Assembly (NCBI GenBank): GCA_021300575.1
Contig: JAJTDM010000013.1
Coordinates: forward strand, 12,922 to 69,195
Reading direction: 5' to 3'
Length of the DNA stretch: 56,274 nucleotides
Source of the DNA: Rubrivivax sp.
GTDB taxonomy: Bacteria; Pseudomonadota; Gammaproteobacteria; Burkholderiales; Burkholderiaceae_C
Part shown: piece by piece, positions 1 through 8,747 of the stretch
Numbering within the stretch: position 1 is the first letter of the stretch
Layout: every line of letters starts with the position of its first letter
Made by a program: the position numbers and the translations under genes
The notes under the pieces: model-generated
The model's database searches: none
Seen by the model: the letters and a program-made list of their open reading frames with translations, nothing else
Told to the model about the DNA's origin: nothing

Positions 1-794
1 CTGCCATCATTGCCCACATGCCCGCCGAAGCTGGCCTCGGCCATGGCCGGCAAGAGCTCACGCACCAGCGCGGGATTGCCACCATAGCCGTTGCAGGCCA
101 GGACCAGCGCGTCACAGGTCAGACGTTCCACTGTGCCATCGGGGCGTTGATAGCCCACACCGATGATGCGATCGTCGGCCGAGCTTTCGTCCACCCAGAT
201 CTCACGCACCAGGGCCTCGGTCAGCACGTCCACGCCGCGCGCCGCCGCCACGCGGCCCAGGGCTGCGAGCAGCGCCGCGCCCGTGCGCTCGGGCACGCAG
301 TGGATGCGGTGCACGCTGTGGCCGGGATAAAGCCAGGTGTCCGCCACCTCGAAGGTGATGCCATGCGCCTCCAGCGCGTCGATGGCCTGGCGCACGCCCT
401 CGGTGTAGGCCACCACCAGGTGCGGCGCGGCCTGGCCGTGGCTCTTGGCCTCGATCTCGCGGCGGAACAGCGCCAGTGAATCCGGGATGCCTCGGGACTT
501 CTGCAGCCGCGTCTCGGCGGCCGGGATGAAGCCCGAAGACAGGGCGGTGGAACCGCTGGGCACGGCGTCGCGCTCCAGCACCACGCAGTCGATACCGGCG
601 TCACGCAGGCGGATGCCCGCCGTCATGCCGCAGGCGCCGCCGCCCACGATCACCGCCGGCACATGCGGGGTGTCCGCGGGCATGGCGGCGGCGCGGACCA
701 CGCGCGCCGGGTGCTGCGCGATGGCGGGGCTGTCGGGCGACAGGGCCGAGGGCGCGGACCCGGAGGCGGGGGCATGAACAAGGGGTGAGGTCAT
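1..794 (-). CDS. FAD-dependent oxidoreductase, fumarate reductase/tricarballylate dehydrogenase-like (partial)
   Basis: Read on the minus strand from ATG at 794, an open frame runs off the left edge, so only the N-terminal 264 or so residues are present. After a 45-residue Ala/Pro-rich leader comes a dinucleotide-binding fold, VIVGGGACGMTAGIRLRDAG, then VVLERD at the end of the second strand. This is the FAD_binding_2 family (fumarate reductase, 3-ketosteroid and tricarballylate dehydrogenases), which oxidises or reduces a C-C bond next to a carboxylate or ketone. It is the last visible gene of the leftward catabolic operon, 50 bases after the LeuD-like gene, so a dicarboxylate or tricarboxylate intermediate is a plausible substrate. 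Without the C-terminal catalytic part the reaction cannot be fixed. Confidence 0.8.
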   Translation of the reverse strand, partial: MTSPLVHAPASGSAPSALSPDSPAIAQHPARVVRAAAMPADTPHVPAVIVGGGACGMTAGIRLRDAGIDCVVLERDAVPSGSTALSSGFIPAAETRLQKSRGIPDSLALFRREIEAKSHGQAAPHLVVAYTEGVRQAIDALEAHGITFEVADTWLYPGHSVHRIHCVPERTGAALLAALGRVAAARGVDVLTEALVREIWVDESSADDRIIGVGYQRPDGTVERLTCDALVLACNGYGGNPALVRELLPAMAEASFGGHVGNDG

Positions 795-844
795 TTCTTC
801 AGACTCGGTGAGCAGGGGTCGGCCGTGCGTAGCGCTCGTCCGCT

Positions 845-1375
845 TCAGCCGGACTGGTCGGCCACGGCAGCGGGTTCGGCGCGCGTGCTTTGCCTCGCCA
901 GCCGCCGGCGCAACTGGTTCAGCAGTCCGCCGGCCTCCACCATCTCCAGCAGAAAGGAGGGGATGGGCTCGCAGCGCAACGCCTCGCCTTGCGCCGTGGT
1001 CACGGTCAGCGCCTGCAGGTCCAGCGTGATGTGTTCGCCCTCGCGCAGGCGCGCCGTCTCGGGACAGGTCAGCAGCAGCAGGCCGAGGTTGAAGGCGTTG
1101 CGGAAGAACAGGCCGGAAAACGACGGCGCGATCACCGCGCGCACGCCAAGTTGCACCAGCGCGCCGGCGGCCTGCTCACGCGAGGAGCCGATGCCGAAGT
1201 TGGGCCCGGCGGCGATGACGTCGCCGCGCTGCACCTGGCGCGCGAAGTCGGCGCGCACGCCCTCCAGGCAGTGCGGCGCGATGCCCTCGATGCCCAGCTT
1301 CATGTAGGCGCCGGGGGCGAGCTGGTCGGTGTCGATGTCGGCACCGAAGGCCCAGACGCGGTGGGTGCTCGTCAC
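845..1375 (-). CDS. 3-isopropylmalate dehydratase small subunit-like (LeuD family)
   Basis: This 176-residue protein matches the small (swivel) subunit of the two-subunit aconitase-type hydro-lyases. The typical early segment FGADIDTDQLAPGAYM and the substrate-loop motif NFGIGSSREQAAGAL are both present. It would pair with the adjacent LeuC-like subunit, whose stop it overlaps by 4 bases. Its place next to a GntR regulator, a DUF1446 protein and a flavoprotein, not with leuA or leuB, argues for a catabolic hydratase acting on a maleate, citramalate or dimethylmaleate-like acid rather than for leucine biosynthesis. That substrate is inference. Confidence 0.88.
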   Translation of the reverse strand: MTSTHRVWAFGADIDTDQLAPGAYMKLGIEGIAPHCLEGVRADFARQVQRGDVIAAGPNFGIGSSREQAAGALVQLGVRAVIAPSFSGLFFRNAFNLGLLLLTCPETARLREGEHITLDLQALTVTTAQGEALRCEPIPSFLLEMVEAGGLLNQLRRRLARQSTRAEPAAVADQSG

Positions 1376-2667
1376 GCCATCACCTCCCGCGGGTCGGTGA
1401 TGCGCCCGCGCAGGGCCGACGCGGCCACCGTGTAGGGCGAGGCCAGGTACACCTGCGCGGTGGCCGAGCCCATGCGGCCCTTGAAGTTGCGCGCGGTGGT
1501 GGCGATGACGTTGGCGCCTTCGGGAATGCTGCCGCCATAGCCCGAGCAGGCGCCGCAGGCGGTGGGCAGCAGCTCGGCCCCGGCCTCGCGCAGCACGCGC
1601 ATCACGCCTTCGTCTTCTGCCTGGGCCTGGTCGCGCAGGCTGGCCGGGGCCACCATCAGGCGCACGCCCAGGGCCACGCGCTGCCCGCGCAGCACCTGGG
1701 CCGCCGCCCGCAGGTCGTCAATCTTGGCGCCCGTGCAGGCGCCGATGTAGGCCACCTGCACGTCCACGCCCGCCAGCGCCCCCACGCCGTGGGTGTTGGC
1801 CGGGCTGTGCGGTGCGGCCACCTGCGGCTCCAGCGCGCTGGCGTCCAGGCGCAAGGTCTGCAGCGCCGGGCCCTCGGGCACGTCTTCGTCGGTCCGCCAA
1901 CCTTCGGCCGACGCGTCCTGCACGCCCACCCCGCGCAGCCATTCCAGCGTGGTGTCGTCCGGGGCGATGAGGCCGGTCTGCGCGCCCATCTCGGCGCTCA
2001 GATTGGCCAGGGTCATGCGCTCGGGCATGGACAGCGCCCGCACCGCCGGGCCGGCGAACTCCACCGCCTGGTAGTCGGCGCCGTTCATGCCGAAGCGGCC
2101 GATGAGGTGCAGCATCATGTCCTTGGCGGTCAGGCCCGGCGCCAGGGCGCCGTCCCACCACATGCGCAGGGTCTTGGGCACGCGCACCCACAACTCGCCC
2201 GTCACCACCACGCCCAGCATCTCGGTGGCGCCGATGCCGAACATGTAGGTGCCAAAGGCCCCGCCCGTGGGGGAGTGCGAATCACCGCCCACGCAGAACA
2301 TCCCGGGCTTCAGATGCCCCTGCTGCGGCAGCACCACATGGCAGATGCCGATGGAGTCGTACACATGCGGCAGGCGCTGCTCGGCCGCCCAGTCGCGCGC
2401 GATGCGCACGATGCGGCGCGAGTCCTCGTCCTGCGCGGGCACATAGTGGTCCATCACCAGCACCACGCGCGAAGGGTCCCAGATCGAGGCGCCGAGTTCC
2501 TCCAGCATGGGCTTCAGGCGCCGCGGGCCGGAAGAGTCGTGGAACATGGCCAGGTCCACCCGGCAGTTCACGATCTCGCCCACGCCCACGCCCACCTGCG
2601 TGCGGCCGCTGGCGCGCGCCAGGAGCTTCTGGGCCAGGGTCTGGGGCGCGGGCCGGGCGTTCATCAC
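1372..2667 (-). CDS. 3-isopropylmalate/homoaconitate dehydratase large subunit-like (LeuC family)
   Basis: A 431-residue aconitase-superfamily large subunit. Ligands for the [4Fe-4S] cluster are visible as a cysteine in YIGACTGAKIDDLR and two in PTACGACSGYGGSIP; GDSHSPTGGAFGTYMFGIG is the family signature. In this family the cluster binds the substrate hydroxyl and catalyses reversible dehydration and hydration. It starts inside the stop of the GntR gene (ATGA overlap) and overlaps the small subunit by 4 bases, so the three are translationally coupled. The length (about 420-430 residues) is that of the shorter archaeal-type and catabolic homologues rather than enteric LeuC (about 466), supporting a role outside leucine synthesis. 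Confidence 0.9.
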   Translation of the reverse strand: MMNARPAPQTLAQKLLARASGRTQVGVGVGEIVNCRVDLAMFHDSSGPRRLKPMLEELGASIWDPSRVVLVMDHYVPAQDEDSRRIVRIARDWAAEQRLPHVYDSIGICHVVLPQQGHLKPGMFCVGGDSHSPTGGAFGTYMFGIGATEMLGVVVTGELWVRVPKTLRMWWDGALAPGLTAKDMMLHLIGRFGMNGADYQAVEFAGPAVRALSMPERMTLANLSAEMGAQTGLIAPDDTTLEWLRGVGVQDASAEGWRTDEDVPEGPALQTLRLDASALEPQVAAPHSPANTHGVGALAGVDVQVAYIGACTGAKIDDLRAAAQVLRGQRVALGVRLMVAPASLRDQAQAEDEGVMRVLREAGAELLPTACGACSGYGGSIPEGANVIATTARNFKGRMGSATAQVYLASPYTVAASALRGRITDPREVMA

Positions 2668-3464
2668 GGCACCATCTCGTGCGCGACGATGCGCGCGTCC
2701 ACGCCGCCCACCTGGGAGAGCTCCATCTGGTACTCGTAACGGTCGGGCCGGTACAGGCCGTGCAGCAGTTGCACCGGCCGGTCGGCGCTGTCGTAGACCA
2801 GGCGCCGCACCGACAACAGCGCCGTGCCCACGGCCACGTCCAGCTCGCGCGCCACCTGGGCGTTGGCGGCACTGGCCGTCACGGTCTGGCGGGCGCGGCC
2901 GAGCTCGATGCCGCTTTCCTCCAGCAGTTGCAGCACGGGCTTTTGCCCCAGGTCGCGCCGGCCGAAGCCGCGGATCAAGGGCTCGGGCACGTAGATGGTG
3001 ATGTAGGACACCGGCCCGGCCGCCGCGCTGCGCAGCCGCGTGACCTTGCGCACCGTGGAGCCGGGCGCCACCTGAAGCACCTGCGCCAGGCTGTCCGAGG
3101 CCTGGATGCTGCGCCAGTCCAGCACCTTCACCGTGGTGCTGCGGCTGACGCTGACGATGTTCTCCAGCAGGCCGGTGAGGCGGGTGACCGGATGCGCCGG
3201 GGCGGCCACGGGGCCGCCATCAACACCTGCGAGCGACGCCGCCGTCGGCACCACCGGCCGTGTGCCGCGCCCGGCCTCGCGCACGATCAGCCCTTCCTGC
3301 ACCAGCTGCTCCAGCGCGCGGCGCACCGTGACGCGGCCCACACCGAACTGCTGTGTGAGCGCCAGCTCACCGGGCAGGCCCTGCGCAAAGCGGCCTTCTT
3401 GCAACTGTTCGCGCAGCACCAGGTAGACCTGGTGGTACTTGGTGATGGGCAGGGTGCCGGGCAT
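2664..3464 (-). CDS. GntR-family transcriptional regulator, HutC/UTRA type
   Basis: A 266-residue regulator starting at ATG 3464 (MPGTLPITKYHQVY); the frame extends further upstream but that part overlaps the DUF1446 gene and has no regulator similarity. Residues 5-70 form a GntR winged helix (ELALTQQFGVGRVTVRRALE, then the wing LIVREAGRGT). The rest is a UTRA ligand-binding domain, with the usual V-R-K-V-T-R-L-R strand and the closing Y-R-P-D-R-Y-E-Y motif. It lies inside the operon it probably controls, 8 bases after the DUF1446 gene and overlapping the LeuC-like gene. The palindrome at 11045-11064 is a natural candidate operator. The effector is probably the substrate or an intermediate of the pathway. 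Confidence 0.9.
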   Translation of the reverse strand: MPGTLPITKYHQVYLVLREQLQEGRFAQGLPGELALTQQFGVGRVTVRRALEQLVQEGLIVREAGRGTRPVVPTAASLAGVDGGPVAAPAHPVTRLTGLLENIVSVSRSTTVKVLDWRSIQASDSLAQVLQVAPGSTVRKVTRLRSAAAGPVSYITIYVPEPLIRGFGRRDLGQKPVLQLLEESGIELGRARQTVTASAANAQVARELDVAVGTALLSVRRLVYDSADRPVQLLHGLYRPDRYEYQMELSQVGGVDARIVAHEMVP

Positions 3465-3472
3465 CTCGGGCC

Positions 3473-4933
3473 TCAATGCAGCGGGGCGGCTGCGCCGCCG
3501 ACCTCGAGGGTCTGGATGCGGAACACCGATGCGGGGTCCACACCGCTCATCACGTGGTACAGCACGAAGCGGAAGGCCTCGTGTGCGTCCAGTTCGCTGG
3601 GCGTGAAGGCAAAGGCCAGGTTGCCGGCGGTGGCCACCCGGCCGGGATATCCGTGATGCAGCAGGGCCTGCTTGAAGACGCCCGCCACGGTGCGCGCTTC
3701 CTCGGCTGTCGGCGCGATGAACTCCAGCACCAGACCGGCTTCCCGGACGCTGCGTTGCGCGGGTGGCAAGGCACGCACGGCACCTTGACCGTAGACGTGA
3801 GGGTGCACAGTCCAGAGTCCAGGCAGCAGGGCACGCACCTTGGCCTGCACCGCCGCCAACACCTCGGGCAGTTGCTGCAACAACGTCGGGTCGGCCACAC
3901 CGGCCAGCAGCACCGCGCGTGCCCCCACGCGCGCAGCACCCTCCACCTTCAAGGTGGCCTGCTCCCGTTCGGCAAAGGTGGCGCCCCACACGCGGGTGCG
4001 GTGGTCGTCCAGGGCCTCGTAGCAAGCCTCGCGCAAACCCAGAGTGCCGCCGGGCTCCTCCACCTCGAAGGGGTCGGCCTGCTCGTACAGGGCGTGTGCC
4101 GCCACAGACGCCGGCGTGGCGTGCAGATCGGGGTTCAAGCTCTCCAGTGTGAAGCCATGCAAGTCCAGTGTGGCCAGCATCGCGTCACGCCCCCCCGGGC
4201 GGCAACACAGCGAGGTGCACTCGATGATCTTGGCCATGTGCAGGGCCAGACCGGCGGGGTAGCCGAGCATCAGCGGCAGGGCCGCGAAGATGGCGGTGTC
4301 GCAGGCGCGGCCGGCCAGCACCACATCAGGGTCGGTGGCCAGCGCGCGCTCGAAGGTCTCCGTGCCGCACTGGGCCACGATGTGCGTACACGCCGCCACC
4401 TCGTCGCCCGAGGGCAGCGGCATCGGCCCGATGGGGCTGAGTTGTCCCGCCTGCAAGGCAGCCTGCACCAGGTCCACCGGCACATCGCTGGCGATGGTGG
4501 CCAGACGGAAGGACCAACCGCGCTCCTGCGCGATTTCGCACAGCAGTTTCACCGTGGCCCGCAGATGGGGCGCGGCCCCGGCCGTGCCGGCGCTGCCGAT
4601 GAGCAAGGGAACTCCGGCCGTCAACGCCGCCCCCAGCACCAGGGCCAGGTCACGACGAACCATCGCGCTCGGTGCCGCCATTTCGCCCGAGCCCAGGTAG
4701 TACGGCCCCGGGTCGATGGAGCCCATGTCGCAGCCAATCAGATGTGGCGCGCGGGCCATCCCGCGATGGAAGGAGGCCTCGGGAATCCCGTAGCCGAGCT
4801 GCCCTGAGGCCGCCAGCACACGCAGTGGCTCTTGCCCGGGCTGGTGGCGCTGGAGCAGACGGCGCGTGGCATGCGCCGCTTCCGCGGTGTCTTGGCGGGC
4901 CGCCATGCCAGGACCGATCGACGTGTTCGCCAT
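3473..4933 (-). CDS. AtuA-related DUF1446 protein
   Basis: Start chosen at ATG 4933, which overlaps the stop of the DUF4387 gene as ATGA and gives 486 residues; the open frame extends upstream only through that other gene. The protein shows DUF1446/AtuA family landmarks: the early I-G-C-D-M-G-S-I-D-P-G-P-Y-Y-L-G block, PLLIGSAGTAGAAPH, LAGRACDTAIFAALPLMLG, and CRPGGRDAML. Family members occur in acyclic terpene (citronellol, geraniol) utilisation clusters and many other catabolic operons, but the reaction is not established. The C-terminal 100 residues (YHVMSGVDPASVFRIQTLEV) are typical of members that pair with DUF4387. Cytoplasmic, no signal peptide. Confidence 0.85.
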   Translation of the reverse strand: MANTSIGPGMAARQDTAEAAHATRRLLQRHQPGQEPLRVLAASGQLGYGIPEASFHRGMARAPHLIGCDMGSIDPGPYYLGSGEMAAPSAMVRRDLALVLGAALTAGVPLLIGSAGTAGAAPHLRATVKLLCEIAQERGWSFRLATIASDVPVDLVQAALQAGQLSPIGPMPLPSGDEVAACTHIVAQCGTETFERALATDPDVVLAGRACDTAIFAALPLMLGYPAGLALHMAKIIECTSLCCRPGGRDAMLATLDLHGFTLESLNPDLHATPASVAAHALYEQADPFEVEEPGGTLGLREACYEALDDHRTRVWGATFAEREQATLKVEGAARVGARAVLLAGVADPTLLQQLPEVLAAVQAKVRALLPGLWTVHPHVYGQGAVRALPPAQRSVREAGLVLEFIAPTAEEARTVAGVFKQALLHHGYPGRVATAGNLAFAFTPSELDAHEAFRFVLYHVMSGVDPASVFRIQTLEVGGAAAPLH

Positions 4934-5340
4934 CACACCTGCAGCGCCAGAAGCGGCCCGTGCTGCTGAGCGCCGTAGACATCGCCGTCGCCAGGCGAGC
5001 CGGCACACACCGCACGTGGCAAGGTGAATTTCAACGCCTGGATGGTCGGCATGGCGTAGCGGCGCACCGCGCCCGGCGCCAAACCATACAGGCCCGCAAC
5101 GGCGTCGGCCGTCAAGGCCGGACTGGCCTGCGCGCGGCCATAGGCCTGGGCATCGCTGAAGAACAGATCCAGGGTCAACTGCGTGGGCCCGGCGTTCTTG
5201 CTGCGGATGACAGGGGCCAGCACGGTCAACGCGACACCTGCGGCATCTGCCCCCGCGAGGGTTGACGAAAGGGCTGTCGCGGCCGCCACCGAGCCCTGGG
5301 GCTCGCAGGCCGTTGTCAGCGACGGGGGCGCCGGGCTCAT
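4933..5340 (-). CDS. DUF4387 family protein
   Basis: A 135-residue protein with the diagnostic features of DUF4387: VLAPVIRSKNAGPTQLTLDL near the N-terminus and a C-terminal GDGDVYGAQQHGPLL block. DUF4387 genes are almost always found immediately upstream of, or fused to, DUF1446, and here the two overlap by 4 bases (ATGA), so they probably form one complex. The function is unknown. It lies 6 bases downstream of the SDR gene in the same operon. Confidence 0.82.
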   Translation of the reverse strand: MSPAPPSLTTACEPQGSVAAATALSSTLAGADAAGVALTVLAPVIRSKNAGPTQLTLDLFFSDAQAYGRAQASPALTADAVAGLYGLAPGAVRRYAMPTIQALKFTLPRAVCAGSPGDGDVYGAQQHGPLLALQV

Positions 5341-5346
5341 CCTGGG

Positions 5347-6180
5347 TCACCGGGCCGTGAAGCCACCATCGGCGCAGATGACCTGACCCGTGATGAAGGA
5401 AGCCCGAGACGACAGCAGGAAACTCACCAACTCCGCGATCTCCAGCGGCTGGCCCAGGCGGCCCATGGGAATGCTGGCCTGCATGGCGGCCAGCGCCACC
5501 GGGTCGGCCAGAACGCCAGCCACCATGGCCGTCTCCACCGGGCCAGGGCCCACCGCGTTCAGGCGAATTCCCTCAGGCGCCCACTCCAGCGCCAGCGACT
5601 TGACCATGCCGTTCAAGCCCGCCTTGGAGGCCGCGTAGGCCGCCCCACGCGCGTGGCCCACCAGACCGATCTGGCTGCTGATGACGACCACGCTGCGGTC
5701 ATCCGGTGCGATGGGCGCCGCCGGCCCGCCCACAGCAGGAGCCGCCGGCTCCCCGGCAGCGCCCACTCCCGTGCGCATCGCCGCAATCGCCGCGCGCGTC
5801 AGCACGAAGGTGGCGTTGAGGTTCAGCTCCAGCGTGGCCCGCCACTCGTCCAGCGCGGTGTCGTCCGAGCCCTTCTTGAAGAAGATCCCGGCGCAGCAGG
5901 CCAGCGCGTCCAGGCCCCCCAGCGCCTGGGCGGCCCGCTGCGGCAAGGCGGCGGTGGCCGCGTCGTCCAGCAGATCCTGGACGAAGACAGCCACATCAGG
6001 CAGATGGTGACGCAGGGCTTCAGCCTGCGCCGCGTGCTGCACCACGCCCGCCACCCGGGCGCCCCGCGCGGCCAGCGCACAGGCCACGGCCAGACCGATG
6101 CCCGAGCCCGCGCCGGTCACCAGGGCGCGGCGGCCCTGCATCTCCGGGGAGCGCATGGCGTCCAGGGCGCTGGCGTTCAT
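5347..6180 (-). CDS. short-chain dehydrogenase/reductase (SDR)
   Basis: A 277-residue classical SDR. The N-terminal nucleotide-binding motif is [20 protein letters not shown], the catalytic serine is in VVVISSQIG, and the Y-x-x-x-K pair is in [12 protein letters not shown]. The C-terminus carries the usual [20 protein letters not shown]. An insert rich in Ala, Gly and Pro separates the active-site half from the cofactor half (about residues 122-142). It would oxidise or reduce a hydroxy or keto intermediate with NAD(P). Operon position between the transport genes and DUF4387 points to the same pathway; substrate unknown. Confidence 0.88.
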   Translation of the reverse strand: MNASALDAMRSPEMQGRRALVTGAGSGIGLAVACALAARGARVAGVVQHAAQAEALRHHLPDVAVFVQDLLDDAATAALPQRAAQALGGLDALACCAGIFFKKGSDDTALDEWRATLELNLNATFVLTRAAIAAMRTGVGAAGEPAAPAVGGPAAPIAPDDRSVVVISSQIGLVGHARGAAYAASKAGLNGMVKSLALEWAPEGIRLNAVGPGPVETAMVAGVLADPVALAAMQASIPMGRLGQPLEIAELVSFLLSSRASFITGQVICADGGFTAR

Positions 6181-6236
6181 GCGTTCAATCCAGCACCACA
6201 GGCGGCGGCGTCAGGTCGGCCATGTCCTGCCCGTGT

Positions 6237-6938
6237 TCACAGCCCCAGGTAGTTGCGCCGCAACTCCGGGTCACGTGCCAGGTCTGCGGCCGGGCCCTGC
6301 ATCGCCACCGCGCCGTTCTCGATGATGTAGGCCCGGTGCGCGATGGCCAGGGTCTGCACCGCGTTCTGCTCCATCAGCAGCACCGGCAGGCCTTCGGCGT
6401 TGATGCGCCGCACCAGGGCGAACATCTCTTCCACCAGCAGCGGCGACAGGCCCAGCGACGGCTCGTCCATGATCAGCAGCTCGGGCTCGGACATCAGGCC
6501 GCGGCCGATGGCCAGCATCTGCTGCTCACCCCCCGACAGGGTGCCCGCCAGCTGGCCGAAGCGCTCCTTCAGCCGCGGGAAGATGCCCACCACGTGCTCA
6601 AGGTTGCGAGCCCGGTTCGGTTTGCCGCGCACCAGGCTGCCCAGCTCGAGGTTCTCGCGCACGTTCAGGTTGGGGAAGATCCGCCGTCCCTCGGGCACAT
6701 GGATCAGGCCGCGCTTGACGATTTCGCTCGAACTGCAGCCCACCAGCTCTTCGCCCTTGAAGCGGATGGAGCCGGCAAAGGGCCGGTACAGCGCCGACAG
6801 GTTGTTGTTGAGCGTGGACTTGCCCACGCCGTTGCTGCCGAGCACGGCCACGATCTCGCCAGCGCGCACGTCCAGGTCGATGCCGCGCAGGATCTCCACG
6901 CTGCCGTAGCCGGCCCGCAAGCCTCGCACTTCAAGCAT
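6237..6938 (-). CDS. branched-chain amino acid-type ABC transporter ATPase, LivF-like
   Basis: A 233-residue ABC ATPase starting at ATG 6938 (MLEVRGLRAGYGSVEILRG). Walker A is GSNGVGKST, the ABC signature is LSGGEQQMLAIGRGLM, and Walker B is LLIMDEPSLGLSP, followed by the H-like position in LLMEQN. It is one of the two ATPases of the importer encoded by the next four genes and overlaps the LivG-like gene by 8 bases. In this family the LivF and LivG proteins form a heterodimer under the LivH and LivM permeases. Confidence 0.93.
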   Translation of the reverse strand: MLEVRGLRAGYGSVEILRGIDLDVRAGEIVAVLGSNGVGKSTLNNNLSALYRPFAGSIRFKGEELVGCSSSEIVKRGLIHVPEGRRIFPNLNVRENLELGSLVRGKPNRARNLEHVVGIFPRLKERFGQLAGTLSGGEQQMLAIGRGLMSEPELLIMDEPSLGLSPLLVEEMFALVRRINAEGLPVLLMEQNAVQTLAIAHRAYIIENGAVAMQGPAADLARDPELRRNYLGL

Positions 6939-7737
6939 GGGGGGCTCCTTGGGGAAGGGCCTGGCCGTCGTCCTGGCCGCTTGTCTGGCCGCTCGTCTGC
7001 CCGCCCATCTGCTCGGCCGCACCGCGGCCCAGGTAGGCCTCGATCACGGCCGGGTCACGCACCACGTCGCGCGGCGCGCCGTCGGCAATGATGCGGCCGT
7101 AGGACAGCACGTACAGGTGCTCTGACAGGCTCATCACCGCCTGCATCACGTGCTCGATCAGCAGCACCGTGACGCCGCTGTCGCGGATCTTGCGGATGAT
7201 GTCCACGATCTCCACGATCTCCGACGGGTTCAGCCCCGCCATCACCTCGTCCAGCAGCAGCAGCTTGGGGTTGGTGGCCAGCGTGCGCGCGAGCTCCAGG
7301 CGCTTGCGCCCGGCCACCGTGAGGTCGGCCGCGGGCTGCTCGAGCTGCGCCCCCATGCCCACCTGCTCGGCCACACGTTGCGCATGCGCCCAGGCCTCGT
7401 CACGGTCGGTAAAGCGCTGGTAGGCGCCCACGGCGATGTTCTCGTGCACGCTGAGCTTGGCAAAGGGCTGGGTGATCTGGAAGGTGCGCACCATGCCCAG
7501 GCGCGCGATGCGGTGCACCGGCCAGCCCGTGATGTCCTGCCCCAGCAAGGTGACCTGGCCGGTGTTGACGGGCAGGAAGCCCGCGATGCACGCGAACAGC
7601 GTGGTCTTGCCCGCACCGTTGGGGCCGATCAGCGCCACGATGCGGCCCTCTTCAACCTTCAGCGAGGCGTCGTCCACGGCCTTGAGGCCGCCGAAGATCT
7701 TGGTCAGGCCCTGCACCTGCAACATCGGCGCGCTCAT
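6931..7737 (-). CDS. branched-chain amino acid-type ABC transporter ATPase, LivG-like
   Basis: A 268-residue ABC ATPase with Walker A GPNGAGKTT, Walker B LLLDEVMAGLNPSE and the LivG-type C-terminal segment (IADGAPRDVVRDPAVIEAYL). The signature region reads LTVAGRKRLELARTLA, so the usual LSGGQ is replaced by a V-A-G-R form common in LivG. The last 28 residues are unusual: Gly/Gln-rich with tandem GQTS units, beyond the normal end of the fold. It overlaps the LivM-like gene by 4 bases and the LivF-like gene by 8. Confidence 0.92.
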   Translation of the reverse strand: MSAPMLQVQGLTKIFGGLKAVDDASLKVEEGRIVALIGPNGAGKTTLFACIAGFLPVNTGQVTLLGQDITGWPVHRIARLGMVRTFQITQPFAKLSVHENIAVGAYQRFTDRDEAWAHAQRVAEQVGMGAQLEQPAADLTVAGRKRLELARTLATNPKLLLLDEVMAGLNPSEIVEIVDIIRKIRDSGVTVLLIEHVMQAVMSLSEHLYVLSYGRIIADGAPRDVVRDPAVIEAYLGRGAAEQMGGQTSGQTSGQDDGQALPQGAPHA

Positions 7738-8747
7738 CGGGCACCCCCCTGGCCGTCACCACGCCCGGCCGGTGCGCCCGCGCCCGTGGATCGCCGGCCG
7801 ATGCGCTTGAACAGGTCGATCAGGCCGTTGGGCAGGAAGGCGATGATGATCACCAGCAGCGTGCCATACAGCACCAGCGACAGGCCCTGCACGTTGGTGA
7901 TGACGCGCGCCACGTCGCTGATGGCCGCCAGCAGCACCGCGCCGATCAGCGGCCCGTACACGGTGCCCGCTCCGCCGATCATGCTGACCAGCAGCATCTC
8001 GACCGACTTGTCCACGCCGAAGACGATGGTGGGGTCGATGTAGAGGAAATACTGCGCGAAGAAGCACCCGCCCAGGCCGCACATGGCGCCGGAGAGCATC
8101 ATCACCTTGACCTTCTCGGTGTAAACGTCAATGCCCAGGGCCTTGGCCGCGTCCTCGTTCTCGCGGATGGCCGCGAGCTGCGCACCGAAGCGCGAGCGCT
8201 TGAGCCACAGCGCCACCGCGATGGAGCCCACCGTCAGCGCCAGGATCAGGAAATAGAACCCGATGCGCTCCTTGAACTGGAAGTTGGCGGCGCTGGGCTT
8301 TGCCGGGATCAGCATGCCCAGGCCGCCGCCGGTGATCTCCACCGAGTTGGCCACGATGCGCAGCACCTCGGCAAAGGCCAGCGTGATCAGCGCGAAGTAC
8401 GAACCCTTCAGACCGGCGCGGAACGACAGCACGGCGATGACCCAGCCCACCAGCGCCCCGGCCACCGCGCTGGCCGGCAGCCCGAACCAGGGCGAGAAGC
8501 CGAAGCGCAGCTGGAAGATAGTGGAGGCATAAGCCCCCGCGCCAAAGAACACCACATGGCCGAAGGACAGCTGGCCGGCAAAGCCGCCGGCGATGTTCCA
8601 GGACTGGCCGATGAAGGCGTAGAACAGCGCCATCACCCCGAAGTTCACCATGAAAGGCGAGGGGAACACGAAGGGGAAGGCCAGGGCGACGGCCAGCAAG
8701 CCCAGGTGCAGCGGCCAGCCGCCGCCCGCTCCACGCGCCGCGCTCAT
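7734..8747 (-). CDS. branched-chain amino acid-type ABC transporter permease, LivM-like
   Basis: A 337-residue polytopic membrane protein with eight or so hydrophobic segments. LivM hallmarks are the GQLSFGHVVFFGAGAY block near residue 58, LKGSYFALITLAFAEVLR, and the cytoplasmic coupling region RENEDAAKALGIDVY. It forms the transmembrane pore with the LivH-like protein and overlaps its neighbours on both sides by 4 bases, so expression is coupled across the transporter genes. Confidence 0.93.
   Translation of the reverse strand: MSAARGAGGGWPLHLGLLAVALAFPFVFPSPFMVNFGVMALFYAFIGQSWNIAGGFAGQLSFGHVVFFGAGAYASTIFQLRFGFSPWFGLPASAVAGALVGWVIAVLSFRAGLKGSYFALITLAFAEVLRIVANSVEITGGGLGMLIPAKPSAANFQFKERIGFYFLILALTVGSIAVALWLKRSRFGAQLAAIRENEDAAKALGIDVYTEKVKVMMLSGAMCGLGGCFFAQYFLYIDPTIVFGVDKSVEMLLVSMIGGAGTVYGPLIGAVLLAAISDVARVITNVQGLSLVLYGTLLVIIIAFLPNGLIDLFKRIGRRSTGAGAPAGRGDGQGGAR

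Noticed and set aside
1372..2667. leuC of leucine biosynthesis
   Set aside because: Neighbours are catabolic and regulatory genes, not leuA/leuB, and the length fits the shorter homologue group; function left as LeuC-like.
2664..4025. Extending the GntR regulator to a 453-residue protein
   Set aside because: The added N-terminus overlaps the DUF1446 coding sequence out of frame and is Arg/Gly-rich nonsense; ATG 3464 gives a normal-length HutC-type protein.
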